Below the pieces are notes generated by a model that saw only the letters and a list, made by a program, of their open reading frames with translations, was not told the origin of the DNA and ran no database searches. Shown in pieces: positions 1 to 8,658 of a stretch of DNA of 64,000 bases. The stretch comes from Chitinophagales bacterium (GTDB lineage Bacteria; Bacteroidota; Bacteroidia; Chitinophagales; Chitinophagaceae). The translations under genes were made by a program, and so were the position numbers. Numbering within the stretch: position 1 is the first letter of the stretch; each line of letters starts with the position of its first letter. The stretch lies in contig JACJXP010000001.1 of the NCBI GenBank assembly GCA_020636575.1, positions 1,426,001 to 1,490,000 on the forward strand, read 5' to 3'.

Positions 1-758
1 GCAACACGGCTATAATAAAAGAGATAGTATCCCGTCATAATTACATCAACAGGCAATCGCCCCGGCATAAACATCAGCATCATATTGTGGCAGCAAATAT
101 TGATCAGTCATTATTGGTGGCCACTCTCAAAGAACCACGAACCTCGCAAGGGTTTATTGACCGGTTTCTTGTTGCAGCCGAAATGTATCATGTGCCGGCA
201 ATAATAGTCTTTAATAAATCTGATCTCTATAAGAATAAGGAATTAGACAAATACGATCTGTGGAAGCAGATGTATGAAGCCATTGGCTACGAAGTTCTAC
301 TGGTAAGTGCAGAAAAAAAAGTAGGTCTGGAAGAGATAGAAAGGGTATTGAAAGATAAGACCACACTCATAAGTGGCCATAGTGGTGTGGGAAAATCTTC
401 TTTAATGAATGCTATCTTCCCGGGTATGAACAGGAAAACAAAAGATATCAGTGGCTGGAGTGGTAAAGGGCAGCACACTACTACGTTTGCTGAAATGTTT
501 GATCTGTCAAATGGGGGACAGGTGATCGATACACCGGGCATGAGGGAATTTGGTCTTGTTGATATTACAAAACAGGAGTTGTCGCATTATTTCCCTGAGA
601 TGAGGGATAAATTAACCAATTGTCAATTCAATAATTGTTTACATTATAATGAACCGGGTTGTGCTATAAAACAAGCTGTGGCTGATGGGGAGATACATGA
701 AGACAGGTATATCAGCTACCTGGGGATACTGGATTCAATTGAAGAAAAAGGTTATTGA
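1..758 (+). CDS. rsgA: Ribosome small subunit-dependent GTPase A, 5'-truncated by the window
   Basis: GTPase that helps mature the 30S ribosomal subunit in the cytoplasm. The frame is open from base 3 with no start, so the N-terminal OB-fold is largely outside the window. Numbering from codon 87, the circularly permuted GTPase order typical of the family is visible: NKSD (G4, about 43-46), GHSGVGKSS (G1/P-loop, about 97-105), then DTPG (G3, about 148-151). A C-terminal zinc knuckle Cx4CxHx5C follows (C179, C184, H186, C192). The TGA stop abuts the stop of the convergent downstream gene. The family call is certain; only the start is missing. Confidence 0.96.
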   Translation, partial: NTAIIKEIVSRHNYINRQSPRHKHQHHIVAANIDQSLLVATLKEPRTSQGFIDRFLVAAEMYHVPAIIVFNKSDLYKNKELDKYDLWKQMYEAIGYEVLLVSAEKKVGLEEIERVLKDKTTLISGHSGVGKSSLMNAIFPGMNRKTKDISGWSGKGQHTTTFAEMFDLSNGGQVIDTPGMREFGLVDITKQELSHYFPEMRDKLTNCQFNNCLHYNEPGCAIKQAVADGEIHEDRYISYLGILDSIEEKGY

Positions 759-1088
759 TCAGGCAATATTTCGCTGATCAGCATTGAATAATCTTACATC
801 GAGGTTATTGGCAAGTTCCACTACGGCCTTATTTTCTTTGTTCATTGCATCACGGGTCTTAGTAGGAAAGATGGAAATACCGTTGTAGATATTATAATGT
901 AATGTAAGGTTTTGCCCTTTGTACCGGAATTCCCAGTCGATGGTGTCAAAATCATCTTCCTTATTGGAGAATTTGATCTTAAAGTCGCTACTCAGAATAT
1001 CAGCAACCTGGTAAAATTGTTTCAAACCGCCATCATCTGAAATAACGGCTTCGGTACATCCTAATGTAGTTCTCAGGGCAAGATTCAT
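759..1088 (-). CDS. Hypothetical protein, 109 aa
   Basis: Not recognised. A soluble, acidic 109-residue protein with no signal peptide or membrane segment. It starts MNLALRTTLG and contains a WEFRYKGQNLTLHYNIYNG stretch that looks like beta strands. Its stop codon lies directly against the rsgA stop, so the two convergent genes share the palindrome TGATCA. The frame is well formed and fills the gap between neighbours, which supports a real gene, but no function can be assigned. Confidence 0.65.
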   Translation of the reverse strand: MNLALRTTLGCTEAVISDDGGLKQFYQVADILSSDFKIKFSNKEDDFDTIDWEFRYKGQNLTLHYNIYNGISIFPTKTRDAMNKENKAVVELANNLDVRLFNADQRNIA

Positions 1089-1177
1089 AATCGTAGATTT
1101 AAGTCATATTTATACTGCAATTTCTTTCGTATAAATAAGACAGGGTACGGAGTTAATTGGCTGCACCAGGCAGGGAA

Positions 1178-1372
1178 TTAACTCTTGAATTTTTTTGCTT
1201 TTTTAACAGATTTCGCTGCATCAGGGTCTCCGCTGAGTATCTTTTCTGCACCTACATTTTTTCCATTAGTAGGACATCCGTATTTAGGTTTGAAAATGCT
1301 GTTCCATACACGGCAGGAAGAAAAAAGGAACATCAGGCTGAAAAGGATAGCAAAAATTCGGAGGTTTTTCAT
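1178..1372 (-). CDS. Small putative lipoprotein, 64 aa
   Basis: A short lipoprotein: a hydrophobic N-terminus (MKNLRIFAILFSLMFLFSSC) ends in a lipobox-like FSSC, with the Cys at residue 20 as the probable acylation site. The mature part is only about 45 residues, has a CPTNGKNVGAEK segment and ends in a lysine-rich tail. Function unknown; it presumably sits on the periplasmic face of a membrane. A competing plus-strand frame covers the same bases but has no comparable signal. Moderately confident that it is a gene. Confidence 0.6.
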   Translation of the reverse strand: MKNLRIFAILFSLMFLFSSCRVWNSIFKPKYGCPTNGKNVGAEKILSGDPDAAKSVKKAKKFKS

Positions 1373-1506
1373 TTCACTTCTATTATAAATTCCTAACGAA
1401 ATTAACTATTACAAATTGCTTTCACCATAGTAAACTTACGGTTTCGGCACAGGGAACAAAATATTCTGAATGATTTTCAGTGTGTTGGGTCGATGATTTT
1501 TACTGA

Positions 1507-2037
1507 TCAGGAGTTTTTTGGCTTTTCCTTGAACCAATCTGCATAACGTACGTAATTATTGGCGATCCGGTTTATCTCTCCATGGATCAGTTCCTGTGAA
1601 ATATCTTTTACTTTTTTTGCGGGTACACCGGCATAAATGCTTCCTGCTTCGCAAACCGTATTTTCTAACACTACAGCCCCTGCTGCAATGATGGTGTTAC
1701 TATGTACAACAGCATTATCCATTACAATGGCACCCATGCCGATCAACACATTATCATGCAGAGTACATCCATGCACAATTGCATGATGGCCGATGGAAAC
1801 ATTGTTGCCTATGGTAGTGCCATATTTTTGAAAAGTGCAATGGATACAGGCGCCATCCTGCACATTTACTTTATTGCCGATCTTAATAAAATTCACATCG
1901 CCTCTTACTACAGTGTTGAACCAGAAACTGCAATCATCACCACAAATAACATCTCCCACTATGGTTGCATTTGGGGCAACAAAACAATTGGTCCCTAGTT
2001 GTGGCGATTTGTCTTCTATGGGTAAAATAACGGGCAT
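1507..2037 (-). CDS. Gamma-carbonic anhydrase family protein
   Basis: A left-handed beta-helix protein of the YrdA/PaaY/CaiE type, 176 residues, the usual family length. Hexapeptide repeats run through residues 10-140 (for example ATIVGDVICGDDCSFW and GAIVMDNAVVHSNTIIAAG). Candidate zinc-ligand histidines are H66 and the pair in SIGHHAIVHG (H84 or H85, and H89). Members bind zinc or another metal; some are carbonic anhydrases, but many have no proven activity. Divergent from the aminotransferase gene, with a CTTTGCG repeat cluster between them. Confidence 0.9.
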   Translation of the reverse strand: MPVILPIEDKSPQLGTNCFVAPNATIVGDVICGDDCSFWFNTVVRGDVNFIKIGNKVNVQDGACIHCTFQKYGTTIGNNVSIGHHAIVHGCTLHDNVLIGMGAIVMDNAVVHSNTIIAAGAVVLENTVCEAGSIYAGVPAKKVKDISQELIHGEINRIANNYVRYADWFKEKPKNS

Positions 2038-2086
2038 GATAATATTTTAAGTTCAATCTTTAGATTAGTTGTAAAGTTGCGAAATT

Positions 2087-2121
2087 CTTTGCGCCTTTGC
2101 GCCTTCTTTGCGTCCTTTGCG
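2087..2121. repeat. Four CTTTGCG heptamers in a divergent intergenic region
   Basis: CTTTGCG occurs at 2087, 2095, 2106 and 2115, spaced 8, 11 and 9 bases, in the 98-base gap between the divergent gamma-carbonic anhydrase and aminotransferase genes. The last copy ends 15 bases before the TTG start of the aminotransferase. The short period and low complexity suggest a dispersed repeat of the kind found between genes in many environmental bacteria. A regulatory role is not shown. Confidence 0.6.
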
Positions 2122-2135
2122 TAAAATAAAACTAA

Positions 2136-3314
2136 TTGAATCAACGGGAACTTTTCTTGCGGCATGTAGCCCAGACTTCTTCGGCTCCTTTAGGTCTTGA
2201 GATAGTGAAAGCTGATGGCTGCGTATTATATGATATTGCAGGAAAAGAATACATTGATTTGATTGGAGGTATCAGTGTAGCGAATACAGGACATCGTCAT
2301 CCTAAGGTCATCCAGGCTATCAGGGATCAACTGGATCATTATCTGCATATAATGGTATACGGTGAATTTGTAGAATCGCCTCAGGTGCAGTATGCCAAAC
2401 TTTTGACAGATCATTTACCCTCTTCTCTTAATTCAATTTATTTTACTAACTCCGGTGCAGAAGCAGTAGAAGGTGCTATGAAGCTGGCTAAGAGAGTCAC
2501 AAACCGGACACAGATCATCGCATTCAAAAATTCTTATCACGGTTCCACGCAGGGGGCTTTAAGTATAATAGGGGATGAGTACTGGCGCAATGCCTTTCGT
2601 CCGCTTTTGCCGGGAGTGTTGCACCTGGATTATAATTCTGCTGAAAGCATCGCAATGATCAATGAAGAAACAGCATGTGTAATTGCAGAAACAGTTCAGG
2701 CAGAAGCAGGTATTATTGCTCCCAATAAAGACTGGATGCAGGCTTTGCGTAAGAAATGTACCGCCACAGGAACATTGCTTGTCCTTGATGAGATCCAGGC
2801 TGGATTTGGAAGAACAGGTAAGCTTTGGGGTTTTGAGAATTTTGGTCTCGAACCTGATGTTCTGCTTTTAGGAAAAGCATTAGGTGGTGGTATGCCACTG
2901 GGAGCATTTATTTCGGATAAACAATTGATGGACTCTTTTACAGACAACCCGGTACTGGGACATATTACAACATTCGGAGGCCACCCGGTTAGTTGTGCCG
3001 CAGGAATGGCGGCTATGCTGGTTTTAACAGATGAGAAGTTATATGAAGAAGTAAAGCAAAAAGAAGAAATGCTTAAAAGTCTATTGGTTCATGAAAAAAT
3101 TAAAACAGTCCATTCTTTCGGTTTATGGATGGCACTGGAATTTGATTCATTTGAAACTAATAAAAGAATTATCGATAGCTGTATTGAAAAAGGGGTACTA
3201 ACAGACTGGTTCCTGTTTGCGCCTAATTGCCTGCGCATTTCCCCGCCATTGACGATCAGTAATGAACAATTAGGAAAAGCTGCTGAAATTATCCTTCAAT
3301 CCTGCGAAGCATAA
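2136..3314 (+). CDS. Class III PLP-dependent aminotransferase (acetylornithine/ornithine type)
   Basis: Cytoplasmic fold-type I transaminase, 392 residues. Class III signatures: SGAEA at 106-110 for phosphate binding, the LVLDEIQAGFGRTG block with D218 facing the cofactor pyridine nitrogen, and the Schiff-base lysine K247 in LLLGKALGGGMPLG. The family moves the terminal amino group of ornithine, acetylornithine, GABA or similar to 2-oxoglutarate; the substrate cannot be read from the sequence. The start is TTG at 2136 because an in-frame TAA immediately precedes it and the first later Met lies inside the conserved fold. No arginine-pathway gene is adjacent, so an argD role is unproven. Confidence 0.9.
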   Translation: MNQRELFLRHVAQTSSAPLGLEIVKADGCVLYDIAGKEYIDLIGGISVANTGHRHPKVIQAIRDQLDHYLHIMVYGEFVESPQVQYAKLLTDHLPSSLNSIYFTNSGAEAVEGAMKLAKRVTNRTQIIAFKNSYHGSTQGALSIIGDEYWRNAFRPLLPGVLHLDYNSAESIAMINEETACVIAETVQAEAGIIAPNKDWMQALRKKCTATGTLLVLDEIQAGFGRTGKLWGFENFGLEPDVLLLGKALGGGMPLGAFISDKQLMDSFTDNPVLGHITTFGGHPVSCAAGMAAMLVLTDEKLYEEVKQKEEMLKSLLVHEKIKTVHSFGLWMALEFDSFETNKRIIDSCIEKGVLTDWFLFAPNCLRISPPLTISNEQLGKAAEIILQSCEA

Positions 3315-3450
3315 AGGGCAATAAAAATTTAACCGGTTACACCTGACTGATAATAAGTGTCTTAAGTCGCATCTGCCCAGTGTATGTAATTACTTCTTTT
3401 TTCAAACATTTCTTTGTTGCCAATTTCAGTACCTTAATTGCCTAAACTAA

Positions 3451-4017
3451 ATGACTGTGAGAAAAGTATTTTCGATGACAACAGTTTTTATGCTGTTTAT
3501 TGTTTTTTTTAAGACAAACATACTTCGGGCACAAACCATTTCAACGAAGGATATAAAAGCAGAAATGCTGGCCGACTGGCAAAGGGGTAAGGATTATACA
3601 ATTGAATACCTCAATACGATGCCCGCAGATAAATATGGAGCCAAGGCGGTGGATAGTATCCGCAGCTTTGCTCAGCAGATGCTGCATCTGGCCTCTGCCA
3701 ATGTATTTATCATGTCAACAGCTACAGGAGCGGCTCCATTACCATGGGCAAGTTTTACATTGGAAAACAGCGCTTCAGCTCAATCAAAAGACTCAGTGAT
3801 GTATTATGTAAGTGCCAGCTATGATTTTGCCAAAAAAGCGGTAGAGGAAAGTAATATGGACAAATGGGGCGAAAAAATAAAAGTATTCGGTCAGTTTGAA
3901 TGCACCCGTTATGCGTTGATGCAAAAGGGATTTGAGCACCAGACACATCACAGGGGCCAGACAACGATCTATATCCGCTTGCAGGACATCAGGCCGCCTG
4001 GTGAAAAGTTGTTCTGA
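3451..4017 (+). CDS. Exported DinB-superfamily protein
   Basis: A DinB/YfiT-like four-helix bundle with an N-terminal signal peptide (hydrophobic residues 9-25, probable cleavage after RAQ at 28), hence periplasmic or extracellular. The usual metal-binding histidines are present: H79 in the second helix (QMLHLASANVF) and H163/H167 in the HQTHHRGQ motif. It ends with the common IYIRLQDIRPPGE tail. DinB proteins bind divalent metal and some are thiol-dependent transferases; the reaction here is unknown. A strong terminator follows directly. Confidence 0.85.
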   Translation: MTVRKVFSMTTVFMLFIVFFKTNILRAQTISTKDIKAEMLADWQRGKDYTIEYLNTMPADKYGAKAVDSIRSFAQQMLHLASANVFIMSTATGAAPLPWASFTLENSASAQSKDSVMYYVSASYDFAKKAVEESNMDKWGEKIKVFGQFECTRYALMQKGFEHQTHHRGQTTIYIRLQDIRPPGEKLF

Positions 4018-4033
4018 TAAAATTTTATTAAAG

Positions 4034-4062
4034 GCGATCCTTAAACGGGTCGCTTTTTTTTT
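4034..4062 (+). terminator. Rho-independent terminator
   Basis: Seven-base stem GCGATCC/GGGTCGC (4034-4040 with 4047-4053, one G-T pair) with a 6-base loop and nine T residues at 4054-4062. It ends the DinB-like gene. The T tract runs into the stop codon of the convergent GNAT gene. Confidence 0.85.
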
Positions 4063-4555
4063 ACAGGATAAGCTGAAGAAATAAAAGATCAAGCCATTGA
4101 TCAAATTTGTGACCTACTTCCCGAAACAAACCCGCTTCTTTAAAGCCAAATTGTTTATGAAAGGCAATACTTGCTTCATTGGCGGCATCCACTCCGGCGA
4201 TCATAGTATGATAACTTTCTTTTTTTGCCTGCGTAATTAAAGACTCCATGATTGCTTTACCCGTACCCGTATTTCGATGGTCTTTATGAACATAAATAGA
4301 GTGTTCAACACTAAAACGATAACCATCCCACGGACGAAAAATGCCATAACTACCAAAACCTGTAATTACTCCTTTTTTTTCAGCAACGATCACCGGCATA
4401 CAATCCCGTTGTTTCTGTTCGAACCAGGTCAGTTGCTTTTCGTAGGTTCTGGGTTTGTAATCGTAAATAGAGGTGGAGTATACTATCTCATGATTCACAA
4501 TATCAAGAATACTGCTGACATCGTCCTTTTTTGCTGGTCTGATTAATAAACTCAT
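4061..4555 (-). CDS. GNAT N-acetyltransferase, phosphinothricin acetyltransferase-like
   Basis: A 164-residue single-domain acetyltransferase that uses acetyl-CoA. The motif A pyrophosphate loop reads HRNTGTGKA (about 93-101), and the family's EHSIYVHKDHRNTGTG strand-loop and FHKQFGFKEAG C-terminal segment are present. Closest in layout to the Pat/MnaT group, whose members acetylate phosphinothricin or methionine derivatives; the natural acceptor is not predictable. Convergent with the DinB-like gene. Confidence 0.88.
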   Translation of the reverse strand: MSLLIRPAKKDDVSSILDIVNHEIVYSTSIYDYKPRTYEKQLTWFEQKQRDCMPVIVAEKKGVITGFGSYGIFRPWDGYRFSVEHSIYVHKDHRNTGTGKAIMESLITQAKKESYHTMIAGVDAANEASIAFHKQFGFKEAGLFREVGHKFDQWLDLLFLQLIL

Positions 4556-4592
4556 AATATACTAACTGCTGCAAAAGTCGGAAAAGCAATAG

Positions 4593-5834
4593 TCATCTTT
4601 GCCTGATCATCGGTAAAAATTTGCCATAGGTGAGCATTCGCCATATCCACTCTAGTGGCCCATAATTGAAGTAACGAAACCAGACATGGCTATAAAGCAT
4701 TTGGAATAGATAAACACCAATGCCTATCGGTACAAATACAGAAGGACCAATATGATAGCCCAGTCCAAAGCCAATTCCGTAATATAGGGTGATGGCAATA
4801 ACTGTTTGCATGATGTAATTCGTCAGTGCCATTCTGCCCATGGGCGCAAAGAGTTTTAATTTGCTATTCTCTTTTTTCCTGATCCAGTGCAAACATATGA
4901 TGGAGGTATAAGCCAGACATAAAGGAACAACACTGGTGGCATAAAACAATGTATGTAGCAGGCCGGTTGCATTGGGGATCCCTTTTTGATAAAATTCAAA
5001 ATAAAAGCTGGCAGCGCCAGATGGAATACCGATCAACAAGCCCCAGAAACGAAGCTTTTTAAAAAGAGGAACATTTTCTTCAAGACGGAGATAGATCATT
5101 TTCCTGCCGGCATATAGGCCGATCAAAAACATGCCCAGCACCTTGGGTATCCTGTTTGAGTCAAGTATGTAAGCGTAACGGTACAAATAACCCGATGCCT
5201 GCCAGTTGCGCCATTCAGTCCAACCAGCGCCTTCTTTGGTAAGATATGTCGCAAAACTACTATCTGTAGGTAGCCCATTTTTAACATCAATAGACATGGC
5301 ATAGTTTTCAATAAAACTTCCATTTTTATAGTGGAACAAAACACTGAAAATGTCAAAAAGCAAAGGAGATGCGATCAGCACAATAGCCAGTGTAACCAGG
5401 CTTTTGTCAGATAACTTTCTGAATAGTGGTAAGGCAAAACCGATCAACGCATATAATACAAGTATATCACCTTCCCAAAGCAGCAATAAGTGAGCAGCAC
5501 CAATGAGCAATAAAATAAATAAGCGCCGGTAAAAAACGGGCAGCCCATTAGTTCCTCTTTGCTCATTCCTGCTGAGTATAATGGAAAAACCAATGCCAAA
5601 TAACAAAGAAAAAAGACTGTAAAACTTCCCGTTAATAAAAACCTGCTCCAGTAAACCAATAATGCTATCAGCATGCCAGGTGGGTAAAGCCTCTTTATCT
5701 GCTTGGGATAAAAATCCCCAACCTGTAAAACCAAAAAGATTATCAAGCATTACACCTAGCAGGGCAAACCCACGCAGAATATCCAGAATTTTTGCCCTTT
5801 CGTTTTGTAATACAGGACTTGCAGTTGTTGACAT
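4593..5834 (-). CDS. DUF418 family membrane protein (YeiB-like)
   Basis: A polytopic inner-membrane protein of 413 residues with about ten hydrophobic segments. It starts with the family pattern ERAKILDILRGFALLGVMLDNL (residues 13-34) and ends with the DUF418 core, which includes APMGRMALTNYIMQT and the Tyr/Trp-rich GPLEWIWRMLTYGK near the C-terminus. DUF418 proteins are related to acyltransferase-3-like membrane proteins; function unknown. It lies alone between the GNAT and DUF1059 genes on the same strand. Confidence 0.88.
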   Translation of the reverse strand: MSTTASPVLQNERAKILDILRGFALLGVMLDNLFGFTGWGFLSQADKEALPTWHADSIIGLLEQVFINGKFYSLFSLLFGIGFSIILSRNEQRGTNGLPVFYRRLFILLLIGAAHLLLLWEGDILVLYALIGFALPLFRKLSDKSLVTLAIVLIASPLLFDIFSVLFHYKNGSFIENYAMSIDVKNGLPTDSSFATYLTKEGAGWTEWRNWQASGYLYRYAYILDSNRIPKVLGMFLIGLYAGRKMIYLRLEENVPLFKKLRFWGLLIGIPSGAASFYFEFYQKGIPNATGLLHTLFYATSVVPLCLAYTSIICLHWIRKKENSKLKLFAPMGRMALTNYIMQTVIAITLYYGIGFGLGYHIGPSVFVPIGIGVYLFQMLYSHVWFRYFNYGPLEWIWRMLTYGKFLPMIRQR

Positions 5835-5889
5835 GTGGTTGGTGATTGTTAATGAAAAAAGTAGGTCTTAATTGCCGGGTGTGCTTTGC

Positions 5890-6126
5890 TTAAAGGTCAG
5901 GAAGAGATTCAAATTCTTTGCGCTTATCCTCAAGCCATGCATTCAGGGCATTCGGATCATTCATCAGGTCCTTCATTTTGTTCATGGCTTCCAGATGTGC
6001 TGCATTCCCTTGCTGGAACATTTCCATTCCATGCTTTTTACTTTGTTCGGCTATTTCCTGAAAGGTAGAAGCAATGAACTCCACATTACAGGCGCCACCT
6101 AATTGGCGGCAGGTCATTTTTTTCAT
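5890..6126 (-). CDS. DUF1059 family small protein
   Basis: 78 residues. It begins MKKMTCRQLGGAC, the cysteine-containing opening characteristic of DUF1059 (C6 and C13 visible), followed by a helical region (STFQEIAEQSKKHGMEMF) and an acidic C-terminus longer than the family minimum. Cytoplasmic; function unknown. It lies 55 bases upstream of the DUF418 gene on the same strand and may be co-transcribed with it. Confidence 0.8.
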   Translation of the reverse strand: MKKMTCRQLGGACNVEFIASTFQEIAEQSKKHGMEMFQQGNAAHLEAMNKMKDLMNDPNALNAWLEDKRKEFESLPDL

Positions 6127-6314
6127 TTATAATTATTTAACTGCCTGATAATAAAGGGAAGTTATGGAAAAAATTCTCCTCTTGTAAATTATGCCTAACT
6201 TTAAAATGCTCTGTTAGTGAAGGTCTTTTAATGGCTGATTTCTTTTGCTCCTGCCCTCGATCTATCGACCGGTTGTATTAACCGGGTATCAACAAACCAT
6301 AAAATGTCCAGGTT

Positions 6315-7184
6315 ATGAACACCGGAAAACTTTTATTACTAGTCGCAATGCTTTCGGGATTTAGTGTAGATACAAATGCCCAGGGTATTTTAAAAAAATT
6401 AAAGAAAAAAGCACAGGACATTGTTACTAAGGATAATGGAACAATGCCAGAAAGCAATCCTGGCGGGGAAGGATCTTTAGGTCCGGATGCTGTTGACTGC
6501 ATTGGTGCGCCTAACCCTGCCCGGGATGTAAAAACAGATCTGAAAAAAGAATTCTACACAAATGATATTGTTGTTGAAATGTTGAATGAGGAGAATAAAA
6601 AAACCATCAGCTATTTTGATGTGGATGCGCTGGCAATGAAGTCGATTCAGCCAGGAGTATCTGATAAAGCTTCATACATTGATAGCGAAGGCTTTTTCTA
6701 TGCCTATAACAAGCATAATGGCTACTATGAGAAATCGGGCATGCTAAGTATGGGCTCCATGAGTTTAATGGGCCCAAGTATGATGGTAGCACATTATAAA
6801 TTACCCAATGATCCTTTTTGGAACAAGTTTGAATATTTAAGTAATCAAAAGGTAAAGACTTTTCCATTTATGTATCTGGAGTTTACTTTTTTGTACAAAC
6901 CGGAACATTTCATGGGGGAAGGATATACAAAAGTGCCTTCCGGACAACCGGGTTATACCCGCTTTGATCATACGATGGAGGGGTATAAAGGAAGTTATGT
7001 GATATTTGACGACAAGGATAGGTTGATCGAAATAAATATAAATGCCGACACTGATCAGTTCAAAGGAGAAGGGTATTTTAAATATTCTTACGAACAAGCA
7101 ACTGTTTGCCTGCCTGAAGCAAAAGAAGTGAAAATGCCTGGTCAGGGCATATTTGAAAAAGCACTGGATCCGAACAACAACTGA
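6315..7184 (+). CDS. Secreted hypothetical protein, 289 aa
   Basis: Not recognised. A signal peptide (MNTGKLLLLVAMLSGFSVDTNAQ, cleavage after residue 23) is followed by a lysine-rich helix (GILKKLKKKAQDIVTK), a Gly/Pro linker and a roughly 220-residue mostly beta domain rich in aromatic residues. No lipobox or T9SS C-terminal domain is seen, so it is probably periplasmic. It stands alone between oppositely oriented genes. Confidence 0.75.
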   Translation: MNTGKLLLLVAMLSGFSVDTNAQGILKKLKKKAQDIVTKDNGTMPESNPGGEGSLGPDAVDCIGAPNPARDVKTDLKKEFYTNDIVVEMLNEENKKTISYFDVDALAMKSIQPGVSDKASYIDSEGFFYAYNKHNGYYEKSGMLSMGSMSLMGPSMMVAHYKLPNDPFWNKFEYLSNQKVKTFPFMYLEFTFLYKPEHFMGEGYTKVPSGQPGYTRFDHTMEGYKGSYVIFDDKDRLIEININADTDQFKGEGYFKYSYEQATVCLPEAKEVKMPGQGIFEKALDPNNN

Positions 7185-7208
7185 TGCTTTAGGCCAAAGA
7201 TATTTGTA

Positions 7209-8540
7209 TCATTTCTGTACACTGTTCCAGATATCGAGATGTATCTTCCAGGTATCATTTTCCTTTCTCCAAATGATGACATATTTACCTTTACCGGTAG
7301 CAGAACTACCGTCAGCTCTTTTGCTCTCTACTTCATAATATCCATAATCATAAGCATGATCGCCTAAGATCTTTATTTCATCAGGGGTTACAATATGGCG
7401 AATAACAGTTATCCCTTCCGGCAGTATCCATCTTTTTTTGATGGCTTCTCTTCCGGCAATGATTGCAGTTTTATCGGGAAATATTTTAGCATCCAGTGTA
7501 TATGTATTTGCAAGATTGTCATAATCAGCATTGATATAATATTGTGAGAATTGTTTTGATATTTCTTTGATGAGTTCAATATCTGTTTTCATGGGTTTTA
7601 TCTCACCCAATGAGTTTAGCCCGGTTACCATTCTTAAATGTGCCGGGTGTAATGATAAAGGGTTGGCGCTTGTCCATCCGTTTCCCGACACATTGATGTA
7701 AAGTGTATCACCGGTTATGCTGGAAGCGATCCCATTTGGCTTGCAGAATGTAGCAGTTTTACTGTCGCCATCAATATTTGAAAAAGCCATGGGTATGCCG
7801 GCAATCAGTTCACTTTGCCCTTCCCGGTTGATACGATACAATTCTCCACGGCCAATAGTAACGGCATATAGATAACCGTTTTTCCAGGTTACATGTCCGT
7901 TTCCTACAGGCTTACTACCACCTTGCAGAGCTGGCAATTCAACGAATACGGTGGCATTTCCTTTTTTGTCGATCTTCAGGATCTTTCCGTCATTAAAATT
8001 GCATGCATACAGATTTCCTATGTCGTCTATAGCAAGTCCGTTGGGACAATTGAATTCAGTTGAAACAGCAAATTCAGATGAAAGACCATCTTTGTTGATC
8101 TTCCTGATCGCATTACCACCACAGTTGCATACGTACAACTCATCTTTTGCATTGGCCACAATGCCTATTGGTGTTTTAAAGTCGTTGGTTGACCAGTCAA
8201 CGACCACTTTGCCATCAGGTGTTACCTTGCTTACCCGGTTGCCAAATGGATTTGATTGATAAAAATTTCCTTTACTGTCAAAACAGCTACCGGAAGCGCC
8301 ACGGAAACCGGATGCAAAAGTGGAAATGCTCCAGGTGTTTTTCGAAAGTTTATAAACATTGGTATTCAATGAAACTTTGCCCAATGCTTCTCCAAAATCA
8401 CTAACGTACACATTTCCATCTTTATCAACAGATACGCCACCACTGGCATTGATTTTTTTTGCAATAGTGCTTACTTTAATACCCTGGGCAAAATGGGTGC
8501 TGGTGTAACTTATACATATCAACAGTAAAAGAAATTTCAT
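7209..8540 (-). CDS. Secreted NHL/SMP-30-like beta-propeller fused to a SnoaL-like domain
   Basis: 443 residues with a signal peptide (cleavage near FAQ, residue 19). Residues 30-300 hold NHL-type repeats of the pattern GVSVDKDGNVYVSDFGE and GLAIDDIGNLYACNFNDGKILKI, forming a six-bladed propeller as in gluconolactonase/SMP-30 relatives. Residues about 320-443 form an NTF2-like DUF4440/SnoaL domain (ISKQFSQYYINADYDNLANTY, ending GKGKYVIIWRKENDTWKIHLDIWN). The two domains usually occur in separate proteins. Periplasmic location is predicted; the ligand is unknown. Confidence 0.85.
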   Translation of the reverse strand: MKFLLLLICISYTSTHFAQGIKVSTIAKKINASGGVSVDKDGNVYVSDFGEALGKVSLNTNVYKLSKNTWSISTFASGFRGASGSCFDSKGNFYQSNPFGNRVSKVTPDGKVVVDWSTNDFKTPIGIVANAKDELYVCNCGGNAIRKINKDGLSSEFAVSTEFNCPNGLAIDDIGNLYACNFNDGKILKIDKKGNATVFVELPALQGGSKPVGNGHVTWKNGYLYAVTIGRGELYRINREGQSELIAGIPMAFSNIDGDSKTATFCKPNGIASSITGDTLYINVSGNGWTSANPLSLHPAHLRMVTGLNSLGEIKPMKTDIELIKEISKQFSQYYINADYDNLANTYTLDAKIFPDKTAIIAGREAIKKRWILPEGITVIRHIVTPDEIKILGDHAYDYGYYEVESKRADGSSATGKGKYVIIWRKENDTWKIHLDIWNSVQK

Positions 8541-8658
8541 GGCTGAAGTTTTATGTTATTAAAATAAATACTTCAGCGGTTTGATTTACCGGCTTTTTAT
8601 AAGCTGTTGATATCCGGTTTTAACGGTAGAATGAGGAGAAAAATAACTCAGATAGGTC

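Noticed and set aside
1157..1396. Plus-strand reading frames opposite the small lipoprotein gene
   Set aside because: They lack a signal or recognisable domain, whereas the minus strand encodes a clean lipobox; treated as antisense shadows.
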